Assembly (NCBI GenBank): GCA_040357565.1
Contig: JBDODJ010000067.1
Direction: 5' to 3' (one strand)
Source of the DNA: Cercozoa sp. M6MM
Lineage: Eukaryota > Endomyxa: Ascetosporea
Length of the DNA: 60,364 nt
Of the stretch, positions 9,759 through 21,851 are shown in pieces. The notes beneath the pieces were generated by a model. That model searched no databases. It saw only the letters and a program-made list of their open reading frames with translations, and had not been told where the DNA came from. A program made the position numbers and the translations under genes. Within the stretch, counting starts at the first letter, position 1; every line of letters begins with the position of its first letter.

Positions 9759-11897
9759 AAAATTCCGACTCGAAATATCGTTTTTTCTTTTTTGCGAAGT
9801 TTTTGTATGAATTCTCATATAGCGAACACATTTAACCACTAACACGTGCGTTAAAATAATCGTCATCCTCCATGCGAGGCGACGCTGCACCAGCCCCTGT
9901 CGTGCGACTTGACGTGAAGGTCGATGAAGACACGGGCTTCCATCGCCATCACTCGAGTCAGTGCAGGAAGTTTCATCACCAAACTCGTTGGTCTCGTCCT
10001 CATGTGACACGTCACTCAACAGAGCTGCTTCATCTTCAGGGCCTTCGACGGCTAGCGCCAAGCTTCGCTCGACTTGTTCTTGGAGATTGCTCGTCGGTTC
10101 GGCCTACCAGTGCACGATCGATGAAACAACAGTATCCTTGAAATGCAGCAAATTACAGTGTCACTGTTGTTTCTGGAGCGTTCAAGCTTTGCTTGTTGAA
10201 TGCGCTCCTCGTAGTACAGTTCTCATTGATATCTTCACCTCCATACTCCACCATCGCGTCCAGCAAGCAAGACCAGCGCTGCTTTGCTTCCATTTTGATG
10301 CAGTTCATGAACCTACCAGAAGCGGAAACACGTTTTTTGAACAGGCTCTACATTTCATGATGTTGCAGTAAACTTACCACTGGAGTGCCTTGATTGCCAA
10401 GCAAACATCAGAAGGCGTGCGGGCGGACTGTAGTGCGTTCATCCGTCTTGAGTATCGCTTGCCGACGCTGTGCATACCCTCAGCGCTGTTGATGTGCACC
10501 AGTTGGCCATCCGCGGCAGTTCGCGAAAATGTGCTGCCATAAATCGAACCCCCAGATAAATTTACAACGGCAAGATGTTGTTGACCTAGTAGAAGATGCT
10601 GTACCTGATTGAGGAGTGGTTGCACTGGTAATGCTGCATGCCAACAAGAGACGTCGACTCGGAGTAGGCTCGCCATTTGTCGGTCTAGCAAACAAACTAC
10701 AACTTACAATACAAATCGGTGTTTAATCGATACCTGTATGATGGTTTTGGGTTCAATGTGCTGGCGCACATGCCGTCCAATCGTGTCACTGTCGCGCTTT
10801 GGCACAAGCGTCCAGCGAACTTCTTCGACCTCGCGTTTTTTCGTCCCGTTGTCGCGCGTCGTCTGTGCAACAACATGACATCGCGTATATGCAAACGCGG
10901 AAAAGACTGGGGCATATGCGTACCTCCGACACTTCCGTGAAAGTGAGTACCCACATTGTTCCAGCCAGGCGACCACGGTGACCGATGTGAAACTTTGGCT
11001 GCCCCACACCCATCTCATCAACCTAAATGTAAAGTAATACCCGGTTACGCATGTAAGTACTGAATGAAAGCTAAAGTGTGGTATCCTATACCTCGGTGAG
11101 ACCACTCATTTTCTTTTGCTTCTCGCGTGCCACTTCTGCCATGTGCATCACTTGAAACACGTGCTTCTTGACGCTGCGAATGAAGTCTTTGCCGAGCCCA
11201 GTTTCGTCCTGAATTTCACTCACACGGCGCTTTCGGCAGACGCACTGGACAACTCGGAGTACTTCGTGGAGTTGCTTGCGGTGGGGAGCGAAGAAGTTCG
11301 GAATGCCACAATCACGCAGCTGCTTTTCTCTATCGCAGACATGCATACTATTCGACGGCAAAGTCAAGGCAAATGCATGAAAATACCGTTTGCACTTGTC
11401 ACAAACAAAAGCAACACGAAAGACAGCACTTTGGGGCAGCAACACTGTCGACATCGACTCAGCAAATTGTTGTTTTTTCTTCAAAAACTTCTTGAACGTC
11501 GTGAGTTTTCCAAGCGCCACAAAGTCTTGCAGTGACGGATGGAACCAGCGTGTTCCGAGCTTGGTACTGGAAGAACTCGCACTGTGATGAGCATGTGCTC
11601 TCCCAGCACTCTCTAAACAAGCATCAAAGAGAACATTTTAAGTACGCGAGTAAGCTAAATACACAGCCCCAAGCACAAGCAAGAACAATACACACCAACA
11701 CCCATACACGCGTTTGTCAATTACCATTCAACAGCTTCACTCGCACTCGCATGTTGTTTTTCGAGTGACCACGGCTGCATTTGGTCCAAAAAACGCTCTA
11801 ATACGAAAGGGAACAACGACCCGTCGTTCGGAAACGCTCTATCGAACGTGAAACGGTCGAAAAAGTCGTCTAACTGCTGTAAACAACGCGTAGACAT
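9753..11897 (-). CDS. Merlin/IS1016-type DDE transposase gene, intron-containing
   Basis: Exons in phase on the minus strand: 11897-11725 (ATG), 11581-11092, 11022-10924, 10862-10734, 10684-10605, 10533-10378, 10312 onward, and a last exon ending at TGA 9755-9753. Exon 2 has a zinc-ribbon-like FVCDKCKRYF...HVCDREK followed by an HTH-like RRVSEIQDETGLGKDFIRSV, the N-terminal order of IS1595/Merlin transposases. The RNase H-fold core follows: VDEMGVGQPKFHIGHRGR (first Asp), TLVPKRDSDTIGRHV, TDKWRAYS (second Asp), then H-YQCNHSS and VHINSAEGMHS (catalytic Glu). All three DDE residues are present and there is no frameshift in the core. The C-terminus is an acidic Asp/Glu/Ser tail with a basic end, unusual for the family. 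I see no terminal inverted repeats or target-site duplication. Exons after 10312 are less certain. Confidence 0.82.
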
Positions 11898-12333
11898 GAC
11901 AAAAAAAAAGGGTACTTTCTCAGGCAAAAAACTGAAAAATCGCAAAATAAAACAGAAAAATGCCACCAGGAAGTTTTAGTGACCTAATTGGACCCACTAA
12001 GATACTCAGACGTGTGCACACACTCCCAACTGCGAAGAATCCAAACAACGGTTATTGTTTGGTAATTGATAATGCCATTTGTGACAGGAGTTCTCCCTGT
12101 CTAAGCTCAAGAGACAATTGTTCTTCTTTTGGTGCTGCTTTCAGGTATTTTACTTTTAGTGCTTCGACCACCATACGCACCCACGGGACCTGGTCGTAAG
12201 ACGTCCTGTTCAACATACGTCGCCACTGCGATTTCGACGACGGAAATCAGTGATGTAAGCTTAAATTGAGTGAACACCCCGGTCTGATTATAAATGTAAA
12301 TTTACAGTGTAAAAATGTATGTGAGCGGTGGGT
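11898..12333. other. Between transposase start and Gly-rich secreted gene; likely 5' exons
   Basis: Contains the divergent promoter region and, at about 12072-12258, plus-strand open segments with Cys and Ser/Thr (SSPCLSS..., LRPPYAPTGPG..., TSCSTYVATA...) ending in a good donor (GTAAGC). These are probably upstream exons of the next gene, but I could not fix a start codon or signal peptide. Positions 12027-12057 resemble, in inverse orientation, sequence at 5025-5056. Confidence 0.4.
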
Positions 12334-14207
12334 GTCGAGGCACTAGACAGTGACCCCGTGACAAATTCTATAGAATTCACACGCAATGTCAATCCAGATG
12401 GATTTAGCACGATTGATGGCATTTGTGCGGCATCTGGTAGTCAAATTCTGCTCAGTTTGTCTGTCCCTCTTTCGGTTCTAAATTTAGTCCTGCGCAAATG
12501 AAGGTCTGGCTCTTGGGGAACTCTCGCGGGGTGGTTCTCTGGCAATGCTTCCGGTGTCGCCGCAGTCTCTGGTGAACGATATTTCGTTTAGTGGAAAGTG
12601 CTTGATTCCTTCTGCCGGCTTCTTGCGTGCCAACAGCGTGGCTGTGGACTCGCTGCCTTGCGACCGCCACTGCAATTGTTTACCAGGACACAAGTGTCTC
12701 CTGCATACTGCCGGACTTGATGCTTGTAAAGCACCGAACGGTGTTGGTCCTTGTACGGATGGAAACGACTGCATCAGCGGTTTTTGCAGCTTGGATGGTG
12801 CAGGCAACAGCAAGTGTGCTGCTATTCTTTTTGGAGACCGCTGTCAGTTCGACGAGCAGTGTCCTTTTGGTGTCCCCTGTGTCGTCGCGCCTGGCAAGAT
12901 CTTTGGGTTTTGCAGCGTCGCCTTGAACTTCAACACATGCGGTGCCACGGGGAGCGACGGACCGACCTCGTGTCCAGCAGGCTACCCAACTGCAGCATCA
13001 GCGCCATCACTCTTTAATTTGCAACCGAACGGTGTCCAGCAGTTCACTGTGCCATCATCGGGCTGCTACAAAATAACTGCCGTTGGAGTTGCGGTAAACC
13101 GTGTTTCTACTATACTATACTACACTGTCCGTCGAGAACACTGTGCAGGGCGGAAGCGCATTCTTTGGTGGTACAGGAGGCTTTGGTGCCTCACTTTCAG
13201 CTCGCTTTCAGTTGTCTGCCGGCGACGTACTCGACATTGTGGTCGGGCAGAAAGGAGAGAGTGCAAATCAGTGCGGCGGCGGGGCTGGAGCATCCATGTG
13301 CCTCCTTTTTTTTTTCTTTTGATGAACACTGTTGCGCACAACTTTAAAAACTCACCGCCAATAGGATTTCGATGGCCGCATCTACGTCACTGGTGTTTTT
13401 GATTGCAGCGGGAGGCGGTGGGGCGGGCTCGGCGTCCGGTACATCGGCGGGATGCAGCGCTCTAGTGTAACAAAGCTATTTCGTGCACAGAGTACAGATA
13501 CAGCGCTGAAAAGAGTTTTGTTGTCTCAAATAAAGGACGACATCACCTCCAAGTTTTGGCACAAGTGATCGGGGTGCAAGTTGTGTTCAATCCAATCTTG
13601 TTGCGGGAGCCGATGGAACCAGTACAATTGTGTCCGGTATCTTCGTGTGAAAGTAACTTGTGTCTGTAGCTGTCTTTAGCGACATTGGGCCCGGCAAAGG
13701 CTACAGTTCATTGCTGATTGATCCAAGCAGCTTTATTGGAAACACAGCCTTCGGGGGGTCCGATATTGAAGGGGGCTTTGGTATATTTGTCTTTGTTTAA
13801 ACCAAGAGCACTTTAAATTCCATCAATACCATGGTAAATTAACATTGCAGTGCCTGATAGGAGGCGGAGGATGGTGCACCTCCTTCTTCAATGAGGGCGG
13901 AGGAGGAGCTGGCTACTCGGGCGGTGCTCCAGTTCACTCAAAACATCTTTACCCTGATGCTACTACTATACGGTTTGGTTGTGTGTTTCCAGGGAGTGGG
14001 GCGTTTTTGTTTAACGGAGGAGGTTTTAGCTCTCATCTTTCTCGGTCTCGGTAGGTAAGTAAACTGAATAATCCGAACTGCGTAGGAGCCGGTGGTTCGG
14101 GTGCCTTGGGATCGGCATTGGATCTGACCTCTGTTAGTTCGGTTTCATCGAGCCTTACAGCTACCGACGGTAGCGTCATCGTCGAGTTTTTCGACACAAC
14201 GTGTTGA
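12334..14207 (+). CDS. Secreted Cys-rich protein with ALK/LTK-like glycine-rich domain (5' end open)
   Basis: First confident exon about 12334-12439 (...NPDGFSTIDGICAASG), then an exon from ~12506 to ~13092 with Cys modules (C-NCLPGHKC, CTDGNDCISGFC, CQFDEQCPFGVPC). These are followed by F-N-LQPNGVQQFTVPSSGCYKITAVG, the entry strand of glycine-rich domains. Later exons read GGSAFFGGTGGFGASL, AGDVLDIVVGQKGE, CGGGAGAS, GVFLIAAGGGGAGSASG, IGPGKGYSS, CLIGGGGWCTSFFNEGGGGAGYSGG, and a C-terminal GAGGSGALGSAL ending with a beta strand SVIVEFFDTTC and TGA 14205-14207. The pattern (Gly clusters alternating with short strands) is that of the Gly_rich region of ALK/LTK-type receptors and many protist surface proteins. 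No TM segment is visible after it, so it is probably an extracellular matrix or surface component. The signal peptide should lie upstream, near 12.0-12.3 kb. Confidence 0.72.
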
Positions 14208-15035
14208 CGCAGCTTAAGTTTAAATATAAGTTTAAATTTAGGAGTTGGTTATCGTCATATTGCCGTTCAGTTCGAATTACAACAGGAGTTGGCATCGTCG
14301 AATTCCCGTTCGCGCAGATGCATAAACAGAAACAGTGGAACGTAGTTTACCGTCCGTCTGCACAGCGGCGCAAAACAAAGTCGGATACCCTAAATTTAAA
14401 TTTAAACTTAAACCGAACAGCACGAACACAAACTTACCGAAAATACGGCTTCCATCTCGCTTTTCTCTCGTTTTTAAAAGTTATTGTCATCTCTGCTTTC
14501 GGCTCTTGTCGGAGTTGTAAAATTTACGCACGACAAGGTCTAACACTACGGTGCACGTCCACCTCAAACAGTCAAGACACACTCTGCGTTTGTTGGTGTG
14601 TCACAAGATAGACAAAGGATCCAGTGCAGTGAGCGTCGTTGCTACCAGGACTCTGTAAACTTAGTGAGCCACATACGCATTGATGTCCACCAATGCCGGC
14701 CCAAATCTGCACTTGACTTGGTCCTTGAGCTGCCAGGACGTGGCAGTTCTCCCGCTGCACAAGAGTCTCGTATTTTCCAGTCTTCCAATAACAATAAAAA
14801 CTGGTCGCCCAGCTGAAAGTTGAGGGTCTGGCAGCGCGAGAGGCGTTGTTTTTTTTGGACGTCCCCTGTTGCAAACTTAAAGTGCCCACTGTATTGAGAA
14901 TGTGTAATTTAGTGCAGGCACGCGCCCACGTACCTAGCCTGACCTAGGTGATGAAATTAAATCTCATCCATCCCACTATTATCAGGAATACTGTGTCCTT
15001 ATGAGTTTAGCTTGCGGCCGAATGATGCGATCGGA
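14208..15035. other. Intergenic with possible WSC-like fragment
   Basis: Between two convergent extracellular-protein genes. It has TTTAAATTTAA-type words (14215-14240, 14392-14412) and a minus-strand open segment listed separately. The rest (14890-15035) shows nothing recognisable. Confidence 0.45.
14572..14880 (-). pseudogene. Possible WSC-like Cys-rich fragment
   Basis: Minus-strand frame with RENCHVL...QVQIWAGIGGHQCVCGSL...NDAHCTGSFVYLV before a stop at 14574-14572. The spacing agihGG-QC-CG followed by C and a C-terminal VY resembles the second half of a WSC carbohydrate-binding domain (agl-yg-eC-CG...C...vY). There is no ATG or signal peptide and the first Cys pairs are missing, so it is either an exon of a gene I cannot assemble or a relic. 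Low confidence. Confidence 0.28.
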
Positions 15036-17757
15036 TTATGTCGGCAGAGGATAGGCCGAGCAACTGGCCAAGTCGCTGTCCAGACGCACAAGGTGCGGAC
15101 CACCGGGTCCGAGTCCGCCGAGTGCCTGCACCCACGGGAACAACTGCAGCGCCGGGTGCGTCACCGGGGCAGCTGTGTCCACAGTGCCTGCGAAAGTCGG
15201 GTCAGATCCCGTAAAACTGGCGTCAAAGCCGCCGGGAAAGCTGCCAGCCTGCACAGTCAAACCAAAACAATGATCCGACAACTAGAGTGTCAACTAAAAT
15301 GATTGTCAACTAAAATGATTGTCAACTAAAATGATCGGATTGTCAACTAAAATGATCGGATTGTCAAGTAAAATGATTGAACCTGTTGCACGAAGTTGGA
15401 GAAGGTGAATGCCGAGAGATCGCTGCCGGCAGTGTTGAAGTCTTCCGCCAGAAGGTCACCCACAGTTGTGAAGCCAAGCTGACCGACACTCACGTCGGAC
15501 CACGTCATTGCAGCTGCGTCTCCCATTCCTACGCTAGCGGACCAGCGGATCATGTCGGATGCTGACAGGCCTGGCGCCAGCAGTTGCAAGTACGACAGCG
15601 GCCAATTCGGAGACAGTGCCACCGCTACAGAATTCAGCACATGGACTCCAGCCCCTTTGTTCGGGCCTGCCGGCGGGTACGTAAACACGCTGGCCGAGAT
15701 GCGTTCGAGCGGCGACTGTGTTGTGCCGCTAGTGCCTAGGGTATCCTCCAACACGAGACCAATACCCGCGCGATGCGAGCTGCACAAGTTAGCAAGACTC
15801 ATACTCACAAACAGGCAAACTAAAAAGGGTACTGGAATCTCGTCACTCGGTTAAAACCAAAACCAGCATCATCCGACTCGACGTACAATCCGATGAAAGA
15901 GCAAAACGACGCCAGGTTGCGCAGAATCAAGGAGGCACCCGCCGCGGCAGTGTCACTCACGAGAAACGACCAAGACACCGCGTACTCTGCCCTGCGCAGG
16001 CCACAAATAATTCGAACAGCTAAATTTACTGTAAAACTTAGTTGTAAGTAAAGAAAACAGCGCGAGTCCTGTACGGTACCGAGTGTGCTGAATGTGAGCA
16101 TCTGTGGTATCAATGGTCACTCCAAAAAACGGCAAGGCCGGTGCGCTCGCACTGGTGACGACGATGGGAGAGCTCGGCCGGCCATAGAAGCGGATCGTTG
16201 AGCCACTGGCAAACGACAGACCACCAGCGAAAGGAGTCGTAAACGTCAATGTCGCGCCAGCCTCGACACACAGAGTGCCGCTGATAGTCAAAGGAGCACC
16301 GGCAATGCTGCACGTTGTGCCCCCTGCGACGACGCACAAGTCGCCTACACCGACGGCAGCACCAGCGCAGCAGTCGACCAGTGTGCCAGCGAGACCAGTG
16401 CAGTCAAGAATCGCAGAGCATACACCACCCGTGCAGTAGCTACAGTACATACCTAATTTATGGTCTCTACCCCATAGAGGACAGCAGCACACAGTACCCG
16501 GACTGACACTGAAGGTCCTCGTTGCACATTTCACCTGGAGTGCCCATGCAGCGGCCCAGGACGCAGACACCACTGGCGCCGCACTCGCTGTCCTGTGTGC
16601 ACTCTGCCCCGTACACGCACAGGTTGCTCTCACACACGAGACCGTCGTCGCACTGCCCGGGAGTTCCCGAGCCACAAGGAGCGAACAGAGCCAGTGTGAC
16701 AGTTGTGCACTCCGAGGTGACAGGGTCGCACACGCCACTGGCACACTGCTCGTCCGCCACACACGGTGTTCCGCCAGTCAGCTTGCACTCGTCGCTGTTG
16801 CAGAAGGCAGGCGGCGTGCACTCCTCCGTGGTGCAGTCCACCGTCGATCCGGCCTGCAGTATATATCTATGTATATAAACACGCAGATATATATATATAT
16901 ATATATAAGTAATTTATAGTATATATAAATATATATATATATATAAGTAATTTATATATATATATATATATAAGTAATTTATGTATATATATAAGTAATT
17001 TATATATATATATATATAAGTAATTGATATCTATATATAAGTAATTCATATATAACTTAGTCTCTGTATAAACAATAAATAAACTGAACTGTTGTATGAA
17101 ACCAGATAAGTAAAGGGATGTACTGTAAAGTATATGTACAATGAACAATCAGGTACCGGCATAGAACAGACGCTGCCGCACTCGGTGCCAGGCAGGCAGG
17201 GACGAGGAATGCAGTCGCTCCCAGGCACGCAGTCGCAATCGCGAACACACGGAATTTCGTAGTCTCCTGGAGGCGCCTGCAAAATACAAAGTCTAGATAT
17301 AGCATAGATATATCTAGATATTGCCTACTTACAAAGTTGACTATAGACTTTGTACTTAACAAAGTCTAAATTCAGTATACATACCAAGCACTTGCCAACG
17401 AAGGACAGGTCGTCGATGGCCGCGAAGAGGTCGTCCAGCGCATTGGCCAGCAGCACGGTGCACTTGCCCTCGACGCAGTCGCTGTTGCACAGACACGTGT
17501 CGCCGAAGCTGACCGACGGAGTCGCCAAAGCACACACGCTGGTGTCTCCCAGGTCGCGCGACTGATCGGGAGTGATCTCGAAACCGTCACTGGGTGCTGT
17601 GCCGAACAGCGAGTCTGCCACGTCGACTTGGCACGTGCCAGTGCACATGAGCAGGACACAGGCACTCGGGACCGACCTTGCCACTGTGGAAATACGTCGG
17701 CTTGTCGCATCGGACCCCAAAGTAACTGTCCTGTCATTTTGCATTCCAGTAAATGAC

Positions 17758-17802
<45 letters not shown>

Positions 17803-17902
17803 NNNNNNNNNNNNNNNNNNNNNNNNNNNNNNNNNNNNNNNNNNNNNNNNNNNNNNNNNNNNNNNNNNNNNNNNNNNNNNNNNNNNNNNNNNNNNNNNNN
17901 NN

Positions 17903-17950
<48 letters not shown>

Positions 17951-18346
17951 GCCACCTATTTGTGCAAAGGGTACCGTCTTGCAGATGAAGGGAGCACCGC
18001 TGACCGTCAGGCGAGTAAGTATCGACGACGCCTCCGTTGTAGAGACACAGCCGTTGTTCTTGTCGCAGACGCCCGAACAGCAAACCTGAAACAGCTTGCT
18101 GCATCTTTAAACTGCGTTGGAACAACAAAACACACTCACCGACGGATCAGTCAGACCGCGGTCGTTGACGCATTTTCCTTTAAAAAAACAGAATCACGAC
18201 CATTCGTTTTCGCTGGGTACAGTAACAAAGACTGTCAACTTACCTTGTCGGATGCAGTTCGGCATCATGGCAGATAACGGCACAAGGCCATCGGCCTCAG
18301 CACCAAGAAAGCCGCCAAAGCAAACCAACGCCAACAATAACTTCAT
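15036..18346 (-). CDS. Secreted Cys-rich modular protein
   Basis: ATG at 18346 opens a clear signal peptide (MKLLLALVCFGGFLGAEADG). The mature part has serial Cys modules typical of protist surface proteins: CVNDRGL, CCSGVCDKNNGC, CLCNSDCVEGKC, CVRDCDCVPGSDC, CTPPAFCNSDEC, CVADEQCASGVC, CTQDSECGASGVC, CNEDLQCQSGYC (pattern C-x-x-D-x-x-C-x-x-G-x-C). From ~16440 leftward it changes to a Gly/Ala/Thr-rich beta-repeat region (LTISGTLCVEAGATLTF..., GLSFASGSTIRFYG) like parallel beta-helix or autotransporter-type stalks, then a Ser/Ala-rich globular C-terminus ending CSAYPLPT, stop 15038-15036. There is no C-terminal TM or obvious GPI site. Introns hold an AT minisatellite (~16860-17060) and a (CA)n repeat with a 100-N gap (17803-17902). 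The exon next to the gap is intact on both sides. Confidence 0.75.
16859..17060. repeat. AT-rich minisatellite in intron
   Basis: A unit of (TA)n followed by AGTAATTTATA repeats about seven times with variable TA count. It lies in the intron between the AGSTVDC exon and the CSMPV exon of the minus-strand Cys-rich gene. Confidence 0.8.
17761..17948. repeat. (CA)n microsatellite with assembly gap (N at 17803-17902)
   Basis: CA repeats flank exactly 100 N. On the coding (minus) strand it is TG-rich and intronic. Confidence 0.9.
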
Positions 18347-18978
18347 CTCGCAGCGGGAGGAGCAGAGGGCTAAGGACCAGACCTCGAGCTCCGCACTTTG
18401 CGCTAGTTTACTTTTTGCGGTCCAGAAGCGATCAACTAAACTCTGGTGAAAATGGGATTGCTTTGGCATCAAATCGAGGCGAGCAAATGGTACCTCCGGA
18501 ACTGTGACTGTGAACCAGAAGCTGTTCCACTATGTCTCATTTGCGAGACAATGAAGTCAGAACTGCCAAGAACGGAGCTTCACATGCACCAGCAGTCTTA
18601 TAACAGGGGTTTGTGGGGAGTCGCACAACTTGGTGATCCAACTGATTTTTGGATCTGCATGAGCGAATGCACAGCACAATCACAGATGCCACGATGTTAT
18701 TGCTGCTGACAGCAAAGTTGGTTGCTTACCTCTTGGTTTACATATTACGAATAGCACACCAAGGACGATGGGTTTCTACGCTTAACCGTAGAGGCTAATA
18801 AAAACAGCTTCGGGAACAAAAGTAATAATCATCAATCATCAACTATCAACGCTGTAGCCTCCTCTTCGAAATAAATCCAACTTAATCTACTGTAGCCTAA
18901 CTACTGTATGTCTTTCCGTCTTGCTCGGCTGTAGTCGACGAGTCAGGCGACCCGGCGTCTGCTTCACTCCGAGTCATT
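18347..18978. other. Intergenic, no confident gene
   Basis: Upstream region of the Cys-rich secreted gene and downstream of the four-TM gene (both minus strand). The plus frames at 18446-18709 have several Cys (C-DCEPEAVPLC-IC; CMSECTAQ) but no signal peptide, and the reading needs unproven introns. I left it uncalled. Confidence 0.4.
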
Positions 18979-19799
18979 TCAGTGTGACCACTTCTTGGCC
19001 ACCAAGGTCATGTAGCATTGGCTGTGTGCACATACAGGCGAGTTAAAAGACAGTCTGCAGTGCCAGGGCACGACATATGCGAGCTTACAAGAGAATCAGC
19101 ACGATCGTTGGAATGCCAAAGACGTACAAATGATTCACAAAGGCAAGAACGGCCGCTGCCACCTGGTGTGACACACAACAACAAATTAAAAGCGAGTCCA
19201 GATCGTCGACACCAGCCAACTAGCTTACCCACAAAACGGCCAGGATGGCGAACGCGATCCAAACTAGAGTAAGGTGAGTGCAAGTCATACAAATGCCCAC
19301 AACCCGAAGCAGCCTCAATACCGAGCTTTGTGACCTTGCGCTTGTCGCTAATGACTGCGACAAGTCCGAACAAGCCGACCAGCTGTCCCAAATCAAAACG
19401 ACAACCTGAGTTCAAACTGCCAGTGTGAACAACCAAAGTCAGTACCAAAGTGATAACGTTGGAGCTTTGCATCGAGTATCCAATGTAGGCGGCAGAGCCT
19501 TTCGTCCGCACGAAGAAGAGGCCGGCACCCACAAGCATGAGAACAATGCTCCACATCCTGCCATCCGAGGGGATCACAAGTACACACTACCGCCCAGTTG
19601 AAAGAGAAGTGCAAGGTGTCAGGCTAGTTTCTTACATCACAGCTGTGTCACGCTTCATGATGCCACAGCAGTCGGCGTCTTTGATGACGTTGCCGCCACC
19701 GCGCATCGAATCCACGTCGTTGTCATTGTCGTTGAGTTGTTTCGACTTGTTCAAATTGCCACGCACATCCTGCATACTGATTGCGACTTCTCTGTTCAT
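18979..19799 (-). CDS. Four-TM membrane protein, family not recognised
   Basis: ATG at 19799 starts a hydrophilic Asn/Asp/Lys-rich N-terminus (~50 residues, containing IKDADCCGIMKRDT). Four hydrophobic segments follow over several small exons: MWSIVLMLVGAGLFF, LGQLVGLFGLVAVIS, VWIAFAILAVLWVAAAVLAF and IPTIVLILFQCYMTLV, ending KKWSH, stop at 18981-18979. Splice phases agree at the joins I checked (for example the VW join across an intron of about 60 nt). About 185 aa. The layout (cytosolic tail, four helices, short basic C-terminus) is tetraspan-like, but the Cys-rich loop of tetraspanins is absent. The CC next to a basic cluster could be a palmitoylation site (inference). Confidence 0.68.
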
Positions 19800-20332
19800 G
19801 GCGACAGCGAAGTTATCTCGATCGTGGCGTTTACTGTGGTTCTCACCGACTCAAGGAGTAGTAACGTATTCACACTTCTGTTAGAACCACACCCAATGGA
19901 CACCAAAGCTGCCATCCTCGGTGTCCAAAGTCCGAAATGTATCACGTGTGCACAGACGTGCTCGGACCTAAATCTGCTCTTAGGGCGAATTAGCGAGTTA
20001 GTTTAAACTACTCCCGTCTGCCCAGAAAGCCCAGATCGGCAGCTTATGTTGATAGTGACCACCTTCAGTGATGATCGCGTTGGTCGCTTCGAGGGTGGTC
20101 TGAAATCCAGCCTATCATCAACTAGGATTGACTTGATACTAAAGTAAAAACTTCCGTTCGACTGTTTTTAAGTAGCAGATCCGACTAAACCCCGTGATAG
20201 ACAACTTTAGGCGGATCCTCACCTCGCCGAGCACAGAAATCTCGGGATTCCGAGCAGTTTTTAGTTTTTGGCAGATCGTTTATCTCTCGAGACACGAGGT
20301 ACGCTCGTCACAGCTCAGCGACTCAACACGAA
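19800..20332. other. Divergent promoter region
   Basis: About 530 bp between the starts of the four-TM gene (-) and the first GPCR (+). I see no RNA gene, repeat or clear core promoter motif. Confidence 0.45.
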
Positions 20333-21851
20333 ATGGCAATGAGCGACGAAAAGTACGCTGGGTTAGCGAAGAACGACTGGCTTACGATCCATGTAAGTAT
20401 AGTTTCATCCTTGACTTCTGATGTGAGCCTTTCAGTTGTTGTTGTTGCATTGTTTGCGGTGTGCGCTCAGAGCGTTGCGCTGACGGTGATCATCTGTTCG
20501 ATGATGGGCAGCTCGTACATTATCTTTCGGACACTGAAGTCAGTGTGGTCATCACGGTCGCGCGCTCAGTTCCCTGTGGTTGGAGTGCTTCCTTGCTTTC
20601 TTGCGATTGCAGACTTTTGGTACTCCTACATTTATAACTGCAAGTTTGAAACTGCAGTAAGCAACTTGTGCATCTGTTGATGTGTTTATTTGTTTGGCAG
20701 TTTCGGAACAATTCACGGACTCGATCACATCTTGTCGTTGAGTCAAAGCCACGTGACTGTGGGCGATGCGTGCATTGCCATTGGAGTCATCACCAACATC
20801 TTCATCATTGCACCGGCGTTTATTTCGGGCTACATTGCCTTCTTCATCTGGTACCGACGTTCCTTCTGTGTGACCCTCCAATATACATTTCTGAATTTCC
20901 AACTCAGGTCGGTCGTTGTCAAAGAGAAGACGCCAACCGTCGGCAGGTACTACTGGCGGACACTTCTGTGGTGCTTCGGTGCTCCAATTGCGCTTGGGGT
21001 ACGTGTTCTCTCCTTCACCCCCATAACTGGTTACCACACAATGTCCTGTAGTTGTTGCAACTCGCAGTGGGTGGTACGATTGCAGATATTTGTGTGTTAT
21101 TGATATCGCATGACTATAACTCCATACTGTAGAAATCGGGCAAGGTAAATTTGCGTCCACACGGAATCTTCAACAGGGAAGTGCAAGTGTGGGACTCTTG
21201 GTTCACGGAAATGCACTGCAGAGAAAGGCTGGTGCGGTAACCGCACGTACACGGGGATGCTCTTGTTCCAAACCGTCGAGCTCCTCATCAACATCGTTGT
21301 CAGCAGCTACTTGTACTGGAGCATTCAGCGCAAACTGGTATCGCCTTTGTCAATTTCTCCTCTCATCTCTCTTTCAGTCCCAGTGCAGCGTATTCTTGGC
21401 ATGTTTTGTTCCAGAGAAAGCATCTCGATGAGGTGCTGACAGGAGACACCAAGGAGGCGAGAAAGCTGCAGGCAACGATTCGAAGATTGCCTGCCTTTAT
21501 TCTCGTCTTTATCGTTCAGTTCGTAATCTACAGTCACCGCGATTCTTGTAAATTAAAACTGACGCCATAGATTTCTTTGCTGAGCAGACACCGTGGGTCG
21601 TCTACACGTTCGCCAGCAGCGCGGGCGACGCACCTGTGGCAGTCATCGTCGTTGTCGTTGCCATTGTCAATGGGGGTGGCATCGCGAACGCATTTGCGTT
21701 CCGACAGTTGCTGGAGACAGCCGAGAGAGCGAATCGCGAGGAGGCCAAGTCCTACGACGCCGTGCGCAGTCGGTCCGGGCCAGCCTCAGGGGTCGCTGGC
21801 CAGAGCACTCTGTCGACGGCGATTTCTCTCGAACCGGTACCAATCTATTGA
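20333..21851 (+). CDS. Seven-TM receptor, class E/cAMP-receptor-like, copy 1
   Basis: ATG 20333 (MAMSDEKY...NDWLTIH), then TM1 with SVALTVIICSMMGSSYIIF, the small loop and TM2 LPCFLAIADF, an extracellular segment IHGLDHILSLSQSHVT, and TM3 CIAIGVITNIFIIAPAFISGYIAFFIWYRR. TM4 is near YYWRTLLWCFGAPIALGLLQLAVG. The Cys-containing second extracellular loop ends W-C-GNRTYTG, then TM5 MLLFQTVELLINIVVSSYLYWS, a basic third intracellular loop, TM6 LPAFILVFIVQTPWVVYTFAS and TM7 VAVIVVVVAIVNGGGIANAFAF. The small-residue TM1 and L-x-x-x-D of TM2 match Dictyostelium cAMP-receptor/class E architecture. The C-tail is short (about 50 residues, Ser-rich). The ligand is unknown. It is a tandem paralogue of the gene at 22351. 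One loop intron (about 21136-21180) is ambiguous. Confidence 0.8.
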
